This document shows, piece after piece, positions 43,074 through 51,743 of a stretch of DNA of 64,000 nucleotides. A program made the translations under genes and the position numbers. Location: positions 1-64,000 of the forward strand of contig JAEUJZ010000117.1 of the NCBI GenBank assembly GCA_016794505.1, given 5' to 3'. Origin of the DNA: Myxococcales bacterium. Lineage in GTDB: Bacteria > Myxococcota_A > Polyangia > Palsa-1104 > JAEUJZ01. A model generated the notes under the pieces. It was not told the DNA's origin and made no database searches. It was given only the letters and a program-made list of their open reading frames with translations. Each line of letters starts with the position of its first letter. Position 1 is the first letter of the stretch.

Positions 43074-43655
43074 ATGCGCCTGTCCAACGTCGAAAGCGGA
43101 CATCAACTGCGGCACAAGTTCATGCTGCAGATCATCAAGCTGTTTGGCGGCGGTGCTCCCGACGTGGTCAAGCTGCTTATGTATCGGCCGTCGACCTTTG
43201 GCGAGCCGTTTTCGACGCTGTGCCAAGCGATCTTGCGTGGGCCATCCGGCTGGACAGCCGGCGAACGTGAGCTGTTCGCCGCGTTCACATCGCGCATGAA
43301 CACCTGTCTTTTTTGAACGCAGATCCACGGCGCGGTCGCGTCGATCGAGATCGGGGACGAAAAGACCAAGGCCATCTTGGATGACTATCGCAGCGCCGAC
43401 ATCCCGCCGCGCCTGCGCGCCATGCTGACCTTTCTTGAAAAGATGACGCTGCATCCCGAACAGCTCTCGCCCGCCGACGTGGATGCCGCACGCAAAGACG
43501 GCTGCCAGCCCGATGAGATCCGCGATGCGATCTATATCTGCGCCGCGTTCAACGCCATCGATCGCATCGCCGACACCATGGGGTTCCGGCTGCAGGACGA
43601 CAAAGCCCTGCGCAAGTCGGCCATGCGCCTGTGGACGCACGGCTACTTACTATAA
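43074..43655 (+). CDS. AhpD-like peroxidase family protein, predicted selenoprotein (in-frame UGA as Sec)
   Basis: The frame from ATG 43074 (AGGAG upstream) is interrupted only by TGA 43314-43316 and then continues to TAA 43653-43655, giving 193 residues. Around the TGA the protein reads MNTCLF-U-TQIHGAVA, i.e. Cys78-x-x-Sec81-x3-His85, exactly where AhpD/CMD thiol peroxidases have CxxC-x3-H. The downstream half is needed for the fold and carries the family helix LSPADVDAARKDGCQPDEIR. A SECIS-like hairpin begins 11 bases after the TGA. Conventional annotation would split this into two broken ORFs. Expected role: reduction of peroxides or a related thiol-selenol redox reaction in the cytoplasm. 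selA/B/C/D are not in the window. Confidence 0.8.
43328..43343 (+). promoter_or_regulatory. SECIS-like stem-loop directing Sec insertion at TGA 43314
   Basis: CGGCGC (43328-43333) pairs with GCGUCG (43338-43343), with one G-U pair, and leaves the apical tetraloop GGUC (43334-43337). The loop begins 17 nt after the UGA. The E. coli fdhF SECIS, as I recall it, has a GGUC-containing apical loop about 18 nt after its UGA, with the G and U contacted by SelB. The hairpin lies within the coding sequence, as usual in bacteria. Confidence 0.65.
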
Positions 43656-43665
43656 CGCCGCAAGC

Positions 43666-43684
43666 GCTGCGATTTTTCCGCAGC
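43666..43684 (+). terminator. Hairpin after the selenoprotein gene
   Basis: GCTGCG and CGCAGC form a perfect 6-bp stem around ATTTTTC, 10 bp after the stop. There is no T-run after it, so it is at best a weak or Rho-assisted terminator. The following ~110 bp to 43799 are AT-rich with no gene. Confidence 0.35.
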
Positions 43685-43799
43685 AATCAGCCAATCAAGA
43701 TAATCGAGTGCGATTGCGTATTTCTTCAATTCTATTAATCATTATTTCACAGACAATAATCCTACGTAAGACATTTGTTTGATAATTTATCAATACCTT

Positions 43800-44237
43800 C
43801 TAAGGCTCGCGATCTGCGTCGCGCTCGACGCGGCGTGTGATGAAAAGCGCGATCAGGCACAGGGCCGAGATTCCCAGACAGACATACGCCACTTCATGCC
43901 CCAAGGCCTGCGGCGGAATCAGCCAGGCCTCGGCGGCCCACTCGAGCGCGAAGAAGAATGCGAAATAGCCCAAAAGGTATCGTGGGCGCCGCCACGCGCC
44001 ATGGCGAAACCCAAACAAGAGCGTAAAGGCCAGAGCCACCGACAGCGACACAAAAAATGGGCTGCCGAGCGCCTGCGCGGATCCGTCGGCGGCGCGCGAG
44101 CCATCCAGACTCGCAGCGCTTGCACCCTTGGGATGGCATGCGAAAAGCCCCGCCGAAAGCCACAGCGCCAGCGACTCACCGAGCAAACGATGGGACCAGC
44201 GCGCGAAAAACAGACGGCGGACGAAACGAATGGCCAT
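43800..44237 (-). CDS. Small membrane protein of unknown function
   Basis: A 145-residue protein with about three hydrophobic helices (SLALWLSAGLFA, SLSVALAFTLLFGF, VAYVCLGISALCLIALFI) and an Arg-rich C-terminus (TRRVERDADREP). ATG 44237 has GAGAA upstream; GTG 44255 is an alternative. No family recognised. It lies downstream of the anti-sigma gene on the same strand, about 110 bp away, and could belong to that regulon. Confidence 0.6.
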   Translation of the reverse strand: MAIRFVRRLFFARWSHRLLGESLALWLSAGLFACHPKGASAASLDGSRAADGSAQALGSPFFVSLSVALAFTLLFGFRHGAWRRPRYLLGYFAFFFALEWAAEAWLIPPQALGHEVAYVCLGISALCLIALFITRRVERDADREP

Positions 44238-44345
44238 GATGGGTTCTCGCCGCACGATACAGAGTCTGCGGCGCAGCGGCCATCCTTCTCGATGCTGCAG
44301 CGACGCCCGGTGGCGTCGGGTGGCGTCGGGCGACAGCGCGCTGCG

Positions 44346-45587
44346 TTACGGCGTGTCGAGCTGGATATCGCCGCTCTGCGTCGACAGCTCTAGCGTGCCG
44401 GTGCCTGCACCGAGGCGCGTGGTCCACTCGGTCGCCTGCCCCGGAACACGCTTCATCTCGACGGGCAGGCCCTCGGCTCCCGAGATCTCGCCGCTGTGCG
44501 AGCGCAAGCGAATGGCAAGCGCGTGCTCGCCACGTCGCGCCAGAAGCACGTTGCCCGAGACCGTCTCGGCGGTGATCTTGCACGTGGCCAGACGACACGG
44601 CCCGGACAGCGTCAGATCTCCCGAGACCGATGTGTAGCGCAGCGCCTGCCGGATCTCGCCTTGGATGTTCAGCGCCCCCGACGTTGTCTTGGCGTCGATG
44701 GCGCCGCGGACCTCGTGAAGCTCGATGTCGCCACTCACCGAGGTGAGCTTGGCCGCCTGGGCATCTTTGACCGAGATCTCGCCGGACTCGCTGGTGATCG
44801 CGACATCCCCCTTTACGCCCGCGACCTGCACATCCCCCGAGGCGCTGCGCACATCGACTCGGCTGCCTTCCGGCAGAAGCAGGCGCAGGTGCCCGTCGGG
44901 CAGCGAAGCGCCACCGCCAAAGTCCAGCCGCCACGCAGTCTGTCCGGCGGCCGGCGGCAGCCAGCGCACGCTCGTGACATGGCTGTCCTCTAGCGTCACC
45001 TTGGCTTCGTCCTTCGGCCCCGCTGCGATCTCGACTTCGGCAGCCAGCGTGGATAGATCCAGCGCGATCGGCCCGGTGACCTTGGTACTGCTCAGCACGA
45101 CGCCTTCATTGTCAGCATCCGAGACGGACACGACTACGCTGCCGCGCTCCGCTGCTCCGCCAGCCGCCGCCGATGGATCGGACAGCGGCTGCATCGTGCT
45201 CGGTGACGCAGAAGGCGTGCTGCGCAGGGGCGACAACGGACTGATGGCGATCATCCCCAGGACCGCAGCCGCCGCACCCGCGGCCGCAAACCACTGCATG
45301 CGCTGACCACGAAACGCCCCGGCCAGCACCCGCGAAAGCCCGCGCGGAGCCGGATCCTCGTGTCGCAGTCGATCCGCGATCTGCGCCTCGATTCGCGCCC
45401 AGACTTCCGAAGGCGGTACCCCGCGCGCTCGCTGCGCGAACAGATCACGCTCAGCCCGCAGCCAGGCAAGCTCGCGCGTGCAGACCGCGCAGTCATCGGT
45501 ATGCGCCGAGATCAAAATGCCGCGGTCTTCATCGAGTGTGCCGGCGATGAGCGCTTCGAGATCCGAGACAGTTGGATGCGTATTCAC
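44346..45587 (-). CDS. Zinc-finger anti-sigma factor with DUF4097-like extracytoplasmic domain
   Basis: A 413-residue protein. The N-terminal anti-sigma domain has HTDDCAVC (H29-x3-C33-x2-C36), the ZAS-type zinc motif. A single helix (WFAAAGAAAAVLGMIAI, about 98-116) crosses the membrane. The C-terminal 270 residues are a right-handed beta-helix rich in 'SG.I' repeats (VDVRSASGDVQVAGVKGDVA, SVSGDIELHEVRGAIDAKTT), as in DUF4097 adhesin-like domains. It likely holds the cognate sigma factor, encoded upstream, at the membrane. GTG start with GGGAGG upstream, overlapping the sigma stop (GTGA). Confidence 0.85.
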   Translation of the reverse strand: MNTHPTVSDLEALIAGTLDEDRGILISAHTDDCAVCTRELAWLRAERDLFAQRARGVPPSEVWARIEAQIADRLRHEDPAPRGLSRVLAGAFRGQRMQWFAAAGAAAAVLGMIAISPLSPLRSTPSASPSTMQPLSDPSAAAGGAAERGSVVVSVSDADNEGVVLSSTKVTGPIALDLSTLAAEVEIAAGPKDEAKVTLEDSHVTSVRWLPPAAGQTAWRLDFGGGASLPDGHLRLLLPEGSRVDVRSASGDVQVAGVKGDVAITSESGEISVKDAQAAKLTSVSGDIELHEVRGAIDAKTTSGALNIQGEIRQALRYTSVSGDLTLSGPCRLATCKITAETVSGNVLLARRGEHALAIRLRSHSGEISGAEGLPVEMKRVPGQATEWTTRLGAGTGTLELSTQSGDIQLDTP

Positions 45588-46219
45588 GAGGAACCTCCCA
45601 GATAGCGCAGAAGCTGCGAGCGAAGCTGCAAGCGTCCGCGGTGGATTTCGTTTTTCACTTTCGACACCGACCAGCCCATGACCTCGGCGATGTCTTCGTA
45701 CGCAAGGCCGTGATCCAGGCGCAGCAACAGGGCGCTCTTGCGCGGCTCACCGACGTGCGCAAGCGCCTCGGAAAGCACGCGGTCCGCTTCGGCCCCCAGC
45801 AAGACCGCATCGGGAGTCGGCGCCTCGTCGACAGCCTCGACATCCCTGTTGGGTTCGTTCAAGCGCCGCGAAAAGTCTTTGCGCGCCCGGCAGTGTTCCA
45901 AAAAGACATTGCGGGCAATGCCAAACAGCCACGAAGACAGCCGTGCTGCATCGCGCAGGCTGCGCAGCGAATCAAAGGCGCGCAGAAAGGTCTCTTGCGT
46001 GGCGTCATCGGCGGCGGCATCGTCGCGCAATAGATCACCGAGATAGCGCCGAACCCCCGGACTGTGCCGCAGAAACAAGGCTCGAAACGCTGCGCTGTCC
46101 CCGCGCTGCGCTCGCCCCAGCAGTGGATCGTCGATGCTGCGAACCTGCGAGTCATCATCGGCCACTGCCGCAAGCGGATGCGCAGTCTGCACCAGCGAAA
46201 GAGCCCGTTTGCCATCCAT
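45584..46219 (-). CDS. RNA polymerase ECF sigma factor
   Basis: A 211-residue sigma-70 family protein. Region 2: AFRALFLRHSPGVRRYLGDL, then the ATQETFLRAFDSLRSLR helix. Region 4: LLLRLDHGLAYEDIAEVMGW and SVSKVKNEIHRGRLQLR form the helix-turn-helix. ATG 46219 is chosen; the frame is open further upstream to 46372 but the extra residues are Arg-rich and unlike a sigma N-terminus. It is translationally coupled to the anti-sigma gene and so probably released by an envelope signal. Confidence 0.9.
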   Translation of the reverse strand: MDGKRALSLVQTAHPLAAVADDDSQVRSIDDPLLGRAQRGDSAAFRALFLRHSPGVRRYLGDLLRDDAAADDATQETFLRAFDSLRSLRDAARLSSWLFGIARNVFLEHCRARKDFSRRLNEPNRDVEAVDEAPTPDAVLLGAEADRVLSEALAHVGEPRKSALLLRLDHGLAYEDIAEVMGWSVSKVKNEIHRGRLQLRSQLLRYLGGSS

Positions 46220-46259
46220 GTCGTCCGTATGTGCAGGATCGGCCGCGCTGGTTTCAGTT

Positions 46260-46279
46260 TTTTTTCGCCCGCGGAAAAA
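46260..46279. other. Inverted repeat in the leader of the ECF sigma gene
   Basis: TTTTTTCG and CGGAAAAA (one T-G pair) form an 8-bp stem around CCCG, 40 bp upstream of the sigma start on the minus strand. It is symmetrical, so it lacks the one-sided U-run of an intrinsic terminator. It may end the ABC importer transcript or be an operator. Confidence 0.3.
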
Positions 46280-46323
46280 GAAACGAAAGGACACGAGGAT
46301 TCTCAGGCGATGGCGCGGCCGAG

Positions 46324-47325
46324 CTAGCGCTCGTGGCGGGCTGCGCGGTGATAGGGACGCCCCAGCGCCCACGGGGCATCGTCGAGCCGCAGCGTGGTTT
46401 CCGACTGCGCACGGCGCACGCGGACGGTCTGCAGGGCAAGCACAGCCATGGTCATGACATACGGCAGCATATCCAAGACATACGTCGAGCCGGGACCGCG
46501 CAGAAACGATCGCTCAATGAAGTCGGGCAGCGTGACTCCTTGCAAATCCAAGGGCAGGCGACGAATGACGCCAAACAAGAAGGCGCCCAGCGCGACTCGA
46601 CTGGGGCGAAAGCGACCGAAGATCACCAGCACCAAGGCGATGAAGCCCTGTCCTGCCGACAGACCCTCGACCCAGCCGGGTGAGACAGCCAGGCTCAGGC
46701 TGGCTCCGGCGATACCAAACAGGCCCGAGCCAATCACCACCGCAAGCACTCGCAGCCGCAGCACCGAAAGACCCATGGCATCGGCCGCGCTGGGATTTTC
46801 CCCGACGGCCGTCAGATCCAGACCCAGGCGGGTGCGCGAAAACACCAGCGCCGTGATCAACCACACGGAAAGCGCGAGCTCCAAAACGATGCTGTGCTGC
46901 GACAGAAGTGGCCCCAAAAGCGGCACCGCAGAAAGGGACGGCAGCGCGATCACGGGAAGCTGCGCGGCGACTTTTCTGGCTTCCACCAGGGGCGTCCCCA
47001 GCATGCTGGCCAAGCCCGATGCCACGAACGAAAGACCCAGGCCGGCAATCACTTGATCGACGCGCAGACCGACGACCAGCGCCGCATGCAGCAGGCCGCA
47101 GATCAAGCCCACCGCGAGCGCGCACAGAAGCCCCATAAACGGACTCGCTGTCGCCAGCGTCGCAGCATACCCCGCAAGCGCGCCAAGAAGCAGTGTGCCT
47201 TCGATGCTCAAGCAAAGGACGCCGCTGCGCTCGGCCCACAGCTCTCCAAGCGCCGCAAAAAGCAGCGGCACCCCGCGCAGAACGCCGGCCGCAAGCAGGT
47301 TTTCCAGAAAGACGCGGACGGTCAT
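46324..47325 (-). CDS. ABC transporter permease, simple sugar/nucleoside type
   Basis: A 333-residue permease of the BPD_transp_2 type. It has about ten helices, with LCLSIEGTLLLGALAGY, the cytoplasmic coupling segment LDLTAVGENPSAADAMGLSV and the helix GSGLFGIAGASLSLAVSPGW. ATG 47325 overlaps the upstream permease stop (ATGA); the longer open frame to 47877 belongs to the other gene's shadow. It is the last gene of the importer. Confidence 0.88.
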   Translation of the reverse strand: MTVRVFLENLLAAGVLRGVPLLFAALGELWAERSGVLCLSIEGTLLLGALAGYAATLATASPFMGLLCALAVGLICGLLHAALVVGLRVDQVIAGLGLSFVASGLASMLGTPLVEARKVAAQLPVIALPSLSAVPLLGPLLSQHSIVLELALSVWLITALVFSRTRLGLDLTAVGENPSAADAMGLSVLRLRVLAVVIGSGLFGIAGASLSLAVSPGWVEGLSAGQGFIALVLVIFGRFRPSRVALGAFLFGVIRRLPLDLQGVTLPDFIERSFLRGPGSTYVLDMLPYVMTMAVLALQTVRVRRAQSETTLRLDDAPWALGRPYHRAARHER

Positions 47326-48503
47326 GGCAGATCCTCGCTGTGATCCGATTTCTGGGCCGCGGTCGCGGCAGCCGAAGCCCCAGAGGGCTCGTCCGAGGAG
47401 CCTGCCTCGGGTCGCAGCAAGCGAGGCCGGCTGCGCAGAAGTGCCTCGCTGGCCAAGACCGCCATCAGCACGACCCCTTGCAAGAGCAGCGGAATGCCAC
47501 CCGGCTGGAGCTCTTGCCCGCCGACCAGAAGACCGCCAAACAGGATCGCCGCTGGAAGGATCCAACGCGGCTGCAGGCCCGCGAGCCAGGCGACGATCAG
47601 CGCTGTAAAGCCATAGCCCGTGGAAAAGCGATCGCTCAGTCGATGCACAACACCGCTGACTTCGCAGAAGCCGGCAAGTCCAGCGCAGGCGCCGCTCAAA
47701 AGCAGCGCCCAGAGGATGTCGCGCTCGACGGGCAGGCCAGCGGCCCGAGCCGCTTGTGGATTGGCGCCCAGCACGCGCAAGCGATAGCCAAAGCGACTGC
47801 GCGAAAGGACGAGGCCGAAGAAAACGACACACAGCACGGCCAGCACGAAGCCCAGGTGAACCGTCAGCCCGCGACACGCCGGAACGCGCTCGGCCAGATC
47901 AGAAAGGCGCGGCAGCCACGCACTGCGCGGTAGCTGCGGAGTCAAGCCAAAGCCCCCTTCGCTCCACGGGCCAAAGACAAAGGAACGCAGGCCCAAAAGC
48001 GCGATGTAGTTCAACATTAGCGACGATAGAAGCTCGCTGACCCCCAGCCACAGGCGCAAGAGCGCGCACAGTCCAGCCCACAGCGCCGACGCCACCGCCG
48101 CGCAAAACAGCATGGCAATAAGCAGGATCGGGCGTGGCGTGCTCGCGGGCAGCCCGTGCAGAACGACGCCGACCGCAGCCCAGGCGCCGACCAGAAGCTG
48201 ACCTTCTCCACCGATGTTCCACAGGCGGGCGCGAAACGCGAGGGCCGATCCCAGCGCGCACAGCGCAAGCGGCGTCGCGCGCACCAGCGTGTCCGACAGC
48301 GCCGGTACGTCGGCAAAGCTCGCCGTGAAGATCTGTCGATACGCCAAGCCAGCATCGACACCGGCCGCGGTCAAGACCAGCGCAGCGACTGCAAACGCCG
48401 CGCCCAGCGACGCCAGCGATCGCAACAGGCGCCATCGTCCACTGCCATCGCGATCAAGGACGGGCTCGAACACCAGGCGATAGCCACGGGGCAAGGGCAG
48501 CAT
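47322..48503 (-). CDS. ABC transporter permease, simple sugar/nucleoside type
   Basis: A 393-residue permease, paralogue of the next. ALAFRARLWNIGGEGQLLVG and FGYRLRVLGANPQAARAAGL are diagnostic of the nucleoside-type pair. An N-terminal soluble stretch (MLPLPRGYRLVFEPVLD) precedes the first helix. ATG 48503 overlaps the ATPase stop. The C-terminus has a Ser/Ala-rich tail. Confidence 0.88.
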   Translation of the reverse strand: MLPLPRGYRLVFEPVLDRDGSGRWRLLRSLASLGAAFAVAALVLTAAGVDAGLAYRQIFTASFADVPALSDTLVRATPLALCALGSALAFRARLWNIGGEGQLLVGAWAAVGVVLHGLPASTPRPILLIAMLFCAAVASALWAGLCALLRLWLGVSELLSSLMLNYIALLGLRSFVFGPWSEGGFGLTPQLPRSAWLPRLSDLAERVPACRGLTVHLGFVLAVLCVVFFGLVLSRSRFGYRLRVLGANPQAARAAGLPVERDILWALLLSGACAGLAGFCEVSGVVHRLSDRFSTGYGFTALIVAWLAGLQPRWILPAAILFGGLLVGGQELQPGGIPLLLQGVVLMAVLASEALLRSRPRLLRPEAGSSDEPSGASAAATAAQKSDHSEDLP

Positions 48504-50158
48504 CAGCGGGCCTCCGGCTTGGGATCCTGCGCTGCCAAGCCGCTGATCAGACGGCCCAGGCGCGTCATCGCAGCGGGCGGCGTACAAAGCGGTGCCGCTG
48601 GTGTCGCTGCGCTCCAAGTCAGCGCGACTTCACCGACGATGCGGCCGCGGACCAGAGCGCCAACGCGATCGCACAGCGCAACCAGCTCGTCCAGCTGTTC
48701 CGACATCACCAGGATGGCGCAGCCCTGATCGCGAGCTTCGAACAGCAGCCTGTGTACGGTCTGCATCGCGCCGATGTCCAGGCCGCGGCACGGATACGCC
48801 GCCAAAAGCAGCGTGGGACGATGGGCCAGCTCACGCGCCAGGATCAGCTTCTGCAGCGTGCCTCCCGAAAGCGAGCCGGCAGGCGGATCTTGCGCCACGA
48901 TCGATTCCGGCAGCTGAAGCGGCGACAGCACACGCTGCACAAACGCTCGGATCGCTTTTGGGGACACGAGCAGACCGCAGCACCCCGCGAGATCGGGTCT
49001 GTCGCTGTGTGTCAAAAGCACGTTGTCCGCGACCGAAAGGCTCGCCGCGCAGCCCTGCGCATAGCGGTCTTCGGGAATGCTGGCAAGGCCCTGTTTCCGA
49101 CGCTGTGCCGCCGAAAGTGACGCAACTGAATGACCATTCATTTCCACAGATCCACTGCGCAGCGGGCGCAGTCCGCACAGCACATCGCACAGCTCGCGCT
49201 GACCGTTGCCGGTCACGCCAGCCACGCCATAGATCTCGCCGGCTGCGATCTGCAAGGACAGGCCCCGCAGCGCCTCGCTGCCCAGCGGTCCGCTGGCGTG
49301 CAGATCGACGATCCGCAGCACAGGCGACACCGGCCGATCCGGCGGCGAATCGACGGTCAGGGCCGTGCCGGAACGCTCAGGATGGCCGGCAGCGCCAGCC
49401 GTGTCGGGGCTTCTTTCGCCCAGGATCTCGGCAGCGATCGTCCCTTGGTCGGTCTCGGCCACGGGCACGGCCATGCGCACGCTGCGCCCCTGCCGCAGCA
49501 CAGTCACGCGGTCGGCCAGGGCAAAGACCTCGTCGAGCTTGTGGCTGACATAGATCAGCGTCCGCCCAGCGGCGCGCAGCGAACACAGCACCTGACGAAG
49601 CTGTTCCGCCTCGGCTGGCGACAGCACGGCGGTCGGCTCGTCCAAGATCAGAATGCGCGCGTCGCGATAGAGCGCTTTGAGGATCTCGACGCGCTGCTGC
49701 TCGGCCACGGACAGATCGGCGACACGCCGCCGCGGATCGACAGGCAGCCCGTGCTGCGCCGAGAGCTGCGCCAAGCGCTCGGCCAGCTCGGCGTACACAC
49801 GCCGCGACAGCCACCACGGCCGCGCCTGCCCCAAAAGGACGTTTTCGACGACGCCCAGCTTGGGGATCAGCGAAAAGTGCTGATGCACCATCGCGATCCC
49901 GTGGTCCGCCGCATCGCGTGGCGAGCGCAGCCGCACAGCGCGCCCGTCGAGGAAGATCTGCCCACTGTCGGGTGCATACAGGCCGCCGAGGATCGACAGC
50001 AGCGTGCTCTTGCCAGCGCCGTTTTCCCCGACGACGGCATGAACCTCGCCACGCGCGACCTGTAGGCTGGCGCGATCGCAGGCCTGCACACCGGGAAAGC
50101 GCTTTGCGATGTCGCGTAGCTCAACGGCCAGATCGACCTCTAGCGAACCCGTGCTCAT
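48503..50158 (-). CDS. ABC transporter ATP-binding protein, tandem nucleotide-binding domains
   Basis: A 551-residue ATPase with two fused domains. The first is complete: GENGAGKST, VHQHFSLIP Q-loop, SVAEQQRVEILKALYRDARI and LILDEPTAVLSP. The second has a degenerate Walker A (GVTGNGQREL) and signature SLSGGTLQKLILAREL, as is normal in the RbsA/YufO/NupA-like group. It powers the two permeases encoded downstream. Confidence 0.92.
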   Translation of the reverse strand: MSTGSLEVDLAVELRDIAKRFPGVQACDRASLQVARGEVHAVVGENGAGKSTLLSILGGLYAPDSGQIFLDGRAVRLRSPRDAADHGIAMVHQHFSLIPKLGVVENVLLGQARPWWLSRRVYAELAERLAQLSAQHGLPVDPRRRVADLSVAEQQRVEILKALYRDARILILDEPTAVLSPAEAEQLRQVLCSLRAAGRTLIYVSHKLDEVFALADRVTVLRQGRSVRMAVPVAETDQGTIAAEILGERSPDTAGAAGHPERSGTALTVDSPPDRPVSPVLRIVDLHASGPLGSEALRGLSLQIAAGEIYGVAGVTGNGQRELCDVLCGLRPLRSGSVEMNGHSVASLSAAQRRKQGLASIPEDRYAQGCAASLSVADNVLLTHSDRPDLAGCCGLLVSPKAIRAFVQRVLSPLQLPESIVAQDPPAGSLSGGTLQKLILARELAHRPTLLLAAYPCRGLDIGAMQTVHRLLFEARDQGCAILVMSEQLDELVALCDRVGALVRGRIVGEVALTWSAATPAAPLCTPPAAMTRLGRLISGLAAQDPKPEAR

Positions 50159-50161
50159 GAC

Positions 50162-51463
50162 TCACTTGCGCGGCAGCGTGCCACGGATGCCTTCGACCAG
50201 AAACGACATGCATACGCTGCAACCCGAAAGGCCCAAAAGGTCGCTCTGCGTCGGCTTTTGTCCCGCTGCAAGCACGGTCCGTCCCGTCTGATCGCGCAGC
50301 GGACCGGCAAACACATCAAAGCGCGAAAAGCGCCCGGCCCGTAGCTCGCCAAGGATCGTGCGCACCTGCTCGACGACAGCGGAAGGGATGTTGGGATTGG
50401 GCACCTCGCCCTCGGAAAAGCCGCTGAGGCCGACCAAGCCACTCTGCGCATCGCCATAGATCGCGCCCGGCTTCCAGGTCCCGGCGCGAAGCGCTTGCAC
50501 CACGTCGGTGTACACGACTTCCCAGCGCCAATAGGTCGAGGTCAGACAGCGCTCTTTCGCCACATCGCAGGCAGTCGGAGAGTCATAGCCAATGGCATAG
50601 CGTCCCTTCTGCGTCGCGACCGACAAAGGCAGCGTGGTATCCGCCCCAGTGACGACGACGTCGGCCCCAGCCGCAAACAGCGACTCAGCGGCTTCCTGTT
50701 CGCGGATGGGATCGACCCAGGCGTTGATCCAGCGCACGTCCATGGTGCAGCCGGGGCAGGTCTGCTTCATGCCGAGCGCGGTCGCGTTGATCAGGCGTAC
50801 GACTTCGGGAATGGGAAATGGCGCGATGTACCCGACGACCAAGCGACCGTCGGCCTGAGCCCGCCCGCCTGCGATCAGGCCGGCCAGATACTTCATGTCT
50901 TCCATGGCGCCAAAGGCGTTGCCGAAGTTCGTGCCGTTCTGCTTCCAGCCCGCGATGTGCAAAAACGCGCGTTCGGGAAACTCGGCAGCGACGGTTTCCA
51001 TCGCGTCCATGTAGCCAAACGAGGTGCCGACAATCAGGTCAAAGCGCTTGCGCGCCAGGCTGCGCAGGACGTGCTCGCAGTCGGCGCCCTCGGCGACGTT
51101 TTCGACATACGCCGTATGGATGCCGGGGACCTTCTGCACCAGCGCGCGGCGCCCCAGATCGTGCGTGTACGTCCAGCCTCCGTCGCCCACCGGTCCGACA
51201 TAGACGAAGGCCACGTTGAACAGCCCCGGCTGTGCCGTCGGAATCGAGCGCGCCCGCCCCCCTGCCCCTGCCGCGGCCGGATCGGCTGTCGACGACGCCG
51301 TGGGCGAGACGGCTGTGCCACGTGCCGCTTGGCGCTTGCACGCGGCCCCCGAAACCAGCGCGGCCAGCAGGCAGCCGAGCGACAGGATCCGCCCCCCCGC
51401 CGAAGCGACCGTCCAGCAGCCAACGAGACCCAGCGACGCGGGACGACTACACGGAATGGGCAT
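50162..51463 (-). CDS. BMP-family (PnrA-like) substrate-binding lipoprotein
   Basis: A 433-residue lipoprotein: LAALVSGAAC is the lipobox (Cys about 42). A Ser/Pro/Ala linker leads to the PnrA/Med-like domain: VAFVYVGPVGDGGWTYTHDL, LIVGTSFGYMDAM, RAFLHIAGWKQNGTNFGNAF, INAWVDPIREQEAAESLF and ADTTLPLSVATQKGRYAIGY. Family members bind purine nucleosides. ATG 51463 is used; the longer frame to 51520 is unsupported. It is 3 bp upstream of the ATPase gene, the first gene of the importer operon. Confidence 0.9.
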   Translation of the reverse strand: MPIPCSRPASLGLVGCWTVASAGGRILSLGCLLAALVSGAACKRQAARGTAVSPTASSTADPAAAGAGGRARSIPTAQPGLFNVAFVYVGPVGDGGWTYTHDLGRRALVQKVPGIHTAYVENVAEGADCEHVLRSLARKRFDLIVGTSFGYMDAMETVAAEFPERAFLHIAGWKQNGTNFGNAFGAMEDMKYLAGLIAGGRAQADGRLVVGYIAPFPIPEVVRLINATALGMKQTCPGCTMDVRWINAWVDPIREQEAAESLFAAGADVVVTGADTTLPLSVATQKGRYAIGYDSPTACDVAKERCLTSTYWRWEVVYTDVVQALRAGTWKPGAIYGDAQSGLVGLSGFSEGEVPNPNIPSAVVEQVRTILGELRAGRFSRFDVFAGPLRDQTGRTVLAAGQKPTQSDLLGLSGCSVCMSFLVEGIRGTLPRK

Positions 51464-51648
51464 GGCGACAGGCTCCAAAGCGGTGACGAACACACGCGGT
51501 ACGCGGCAGCGCAGAGCCACACAACACCGCCGACGAGGCTCTGCGGTACACGATCTTGGCGAATCGTAGGCGGCGACGCAGCATCGGCCAGGCCGTCGGC
51601 ACAGTCAATCGCTCTGTGATTCTTTACAAATTAAAGATCAACACAAGC

Positions 51649-51677
51649 AAATAGATATAAAATTTATCTGTCTATTT
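51649..51677. terminator. AT-rich hairpin between lysR-type gene and BMP operon
   Basis: AAATAGA and TCTATTT (7 bp) bracket an inner ATAA/TTAT stem; ATCTTTTT follows on the plus strand. The region 51600-51690 is far more AT-rich than its surroundings. Genes on both sides are on the minus strand, so on that strand it lies after lysR and before the BMP operon; it could terminate the former or sit near the promoter of the latter. Confidence 0.35.
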
Positions 51678-51743
51678 ATCTTTTTGCATTTCACGCCACC
51701 GACGTGCGGTGCTGTGCGGATCCGCCGCCGGCTGCGCTGCGGC

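Noticed and set aside
43657..43799. AT-rich region as origin, attachment site or phage border
   Set aside because: Only ~140 bp; no DnaA-box cluster, integrase, tRNA or direct repeats seen; more likely terminator and promoter space.
46324..47877. 517-residue version of the second permease
   Set aside because: The extra N-terminal residues are Arg-rich and overlap the other permease; ATG 47325 with ATGA coupling gives the normal family length.
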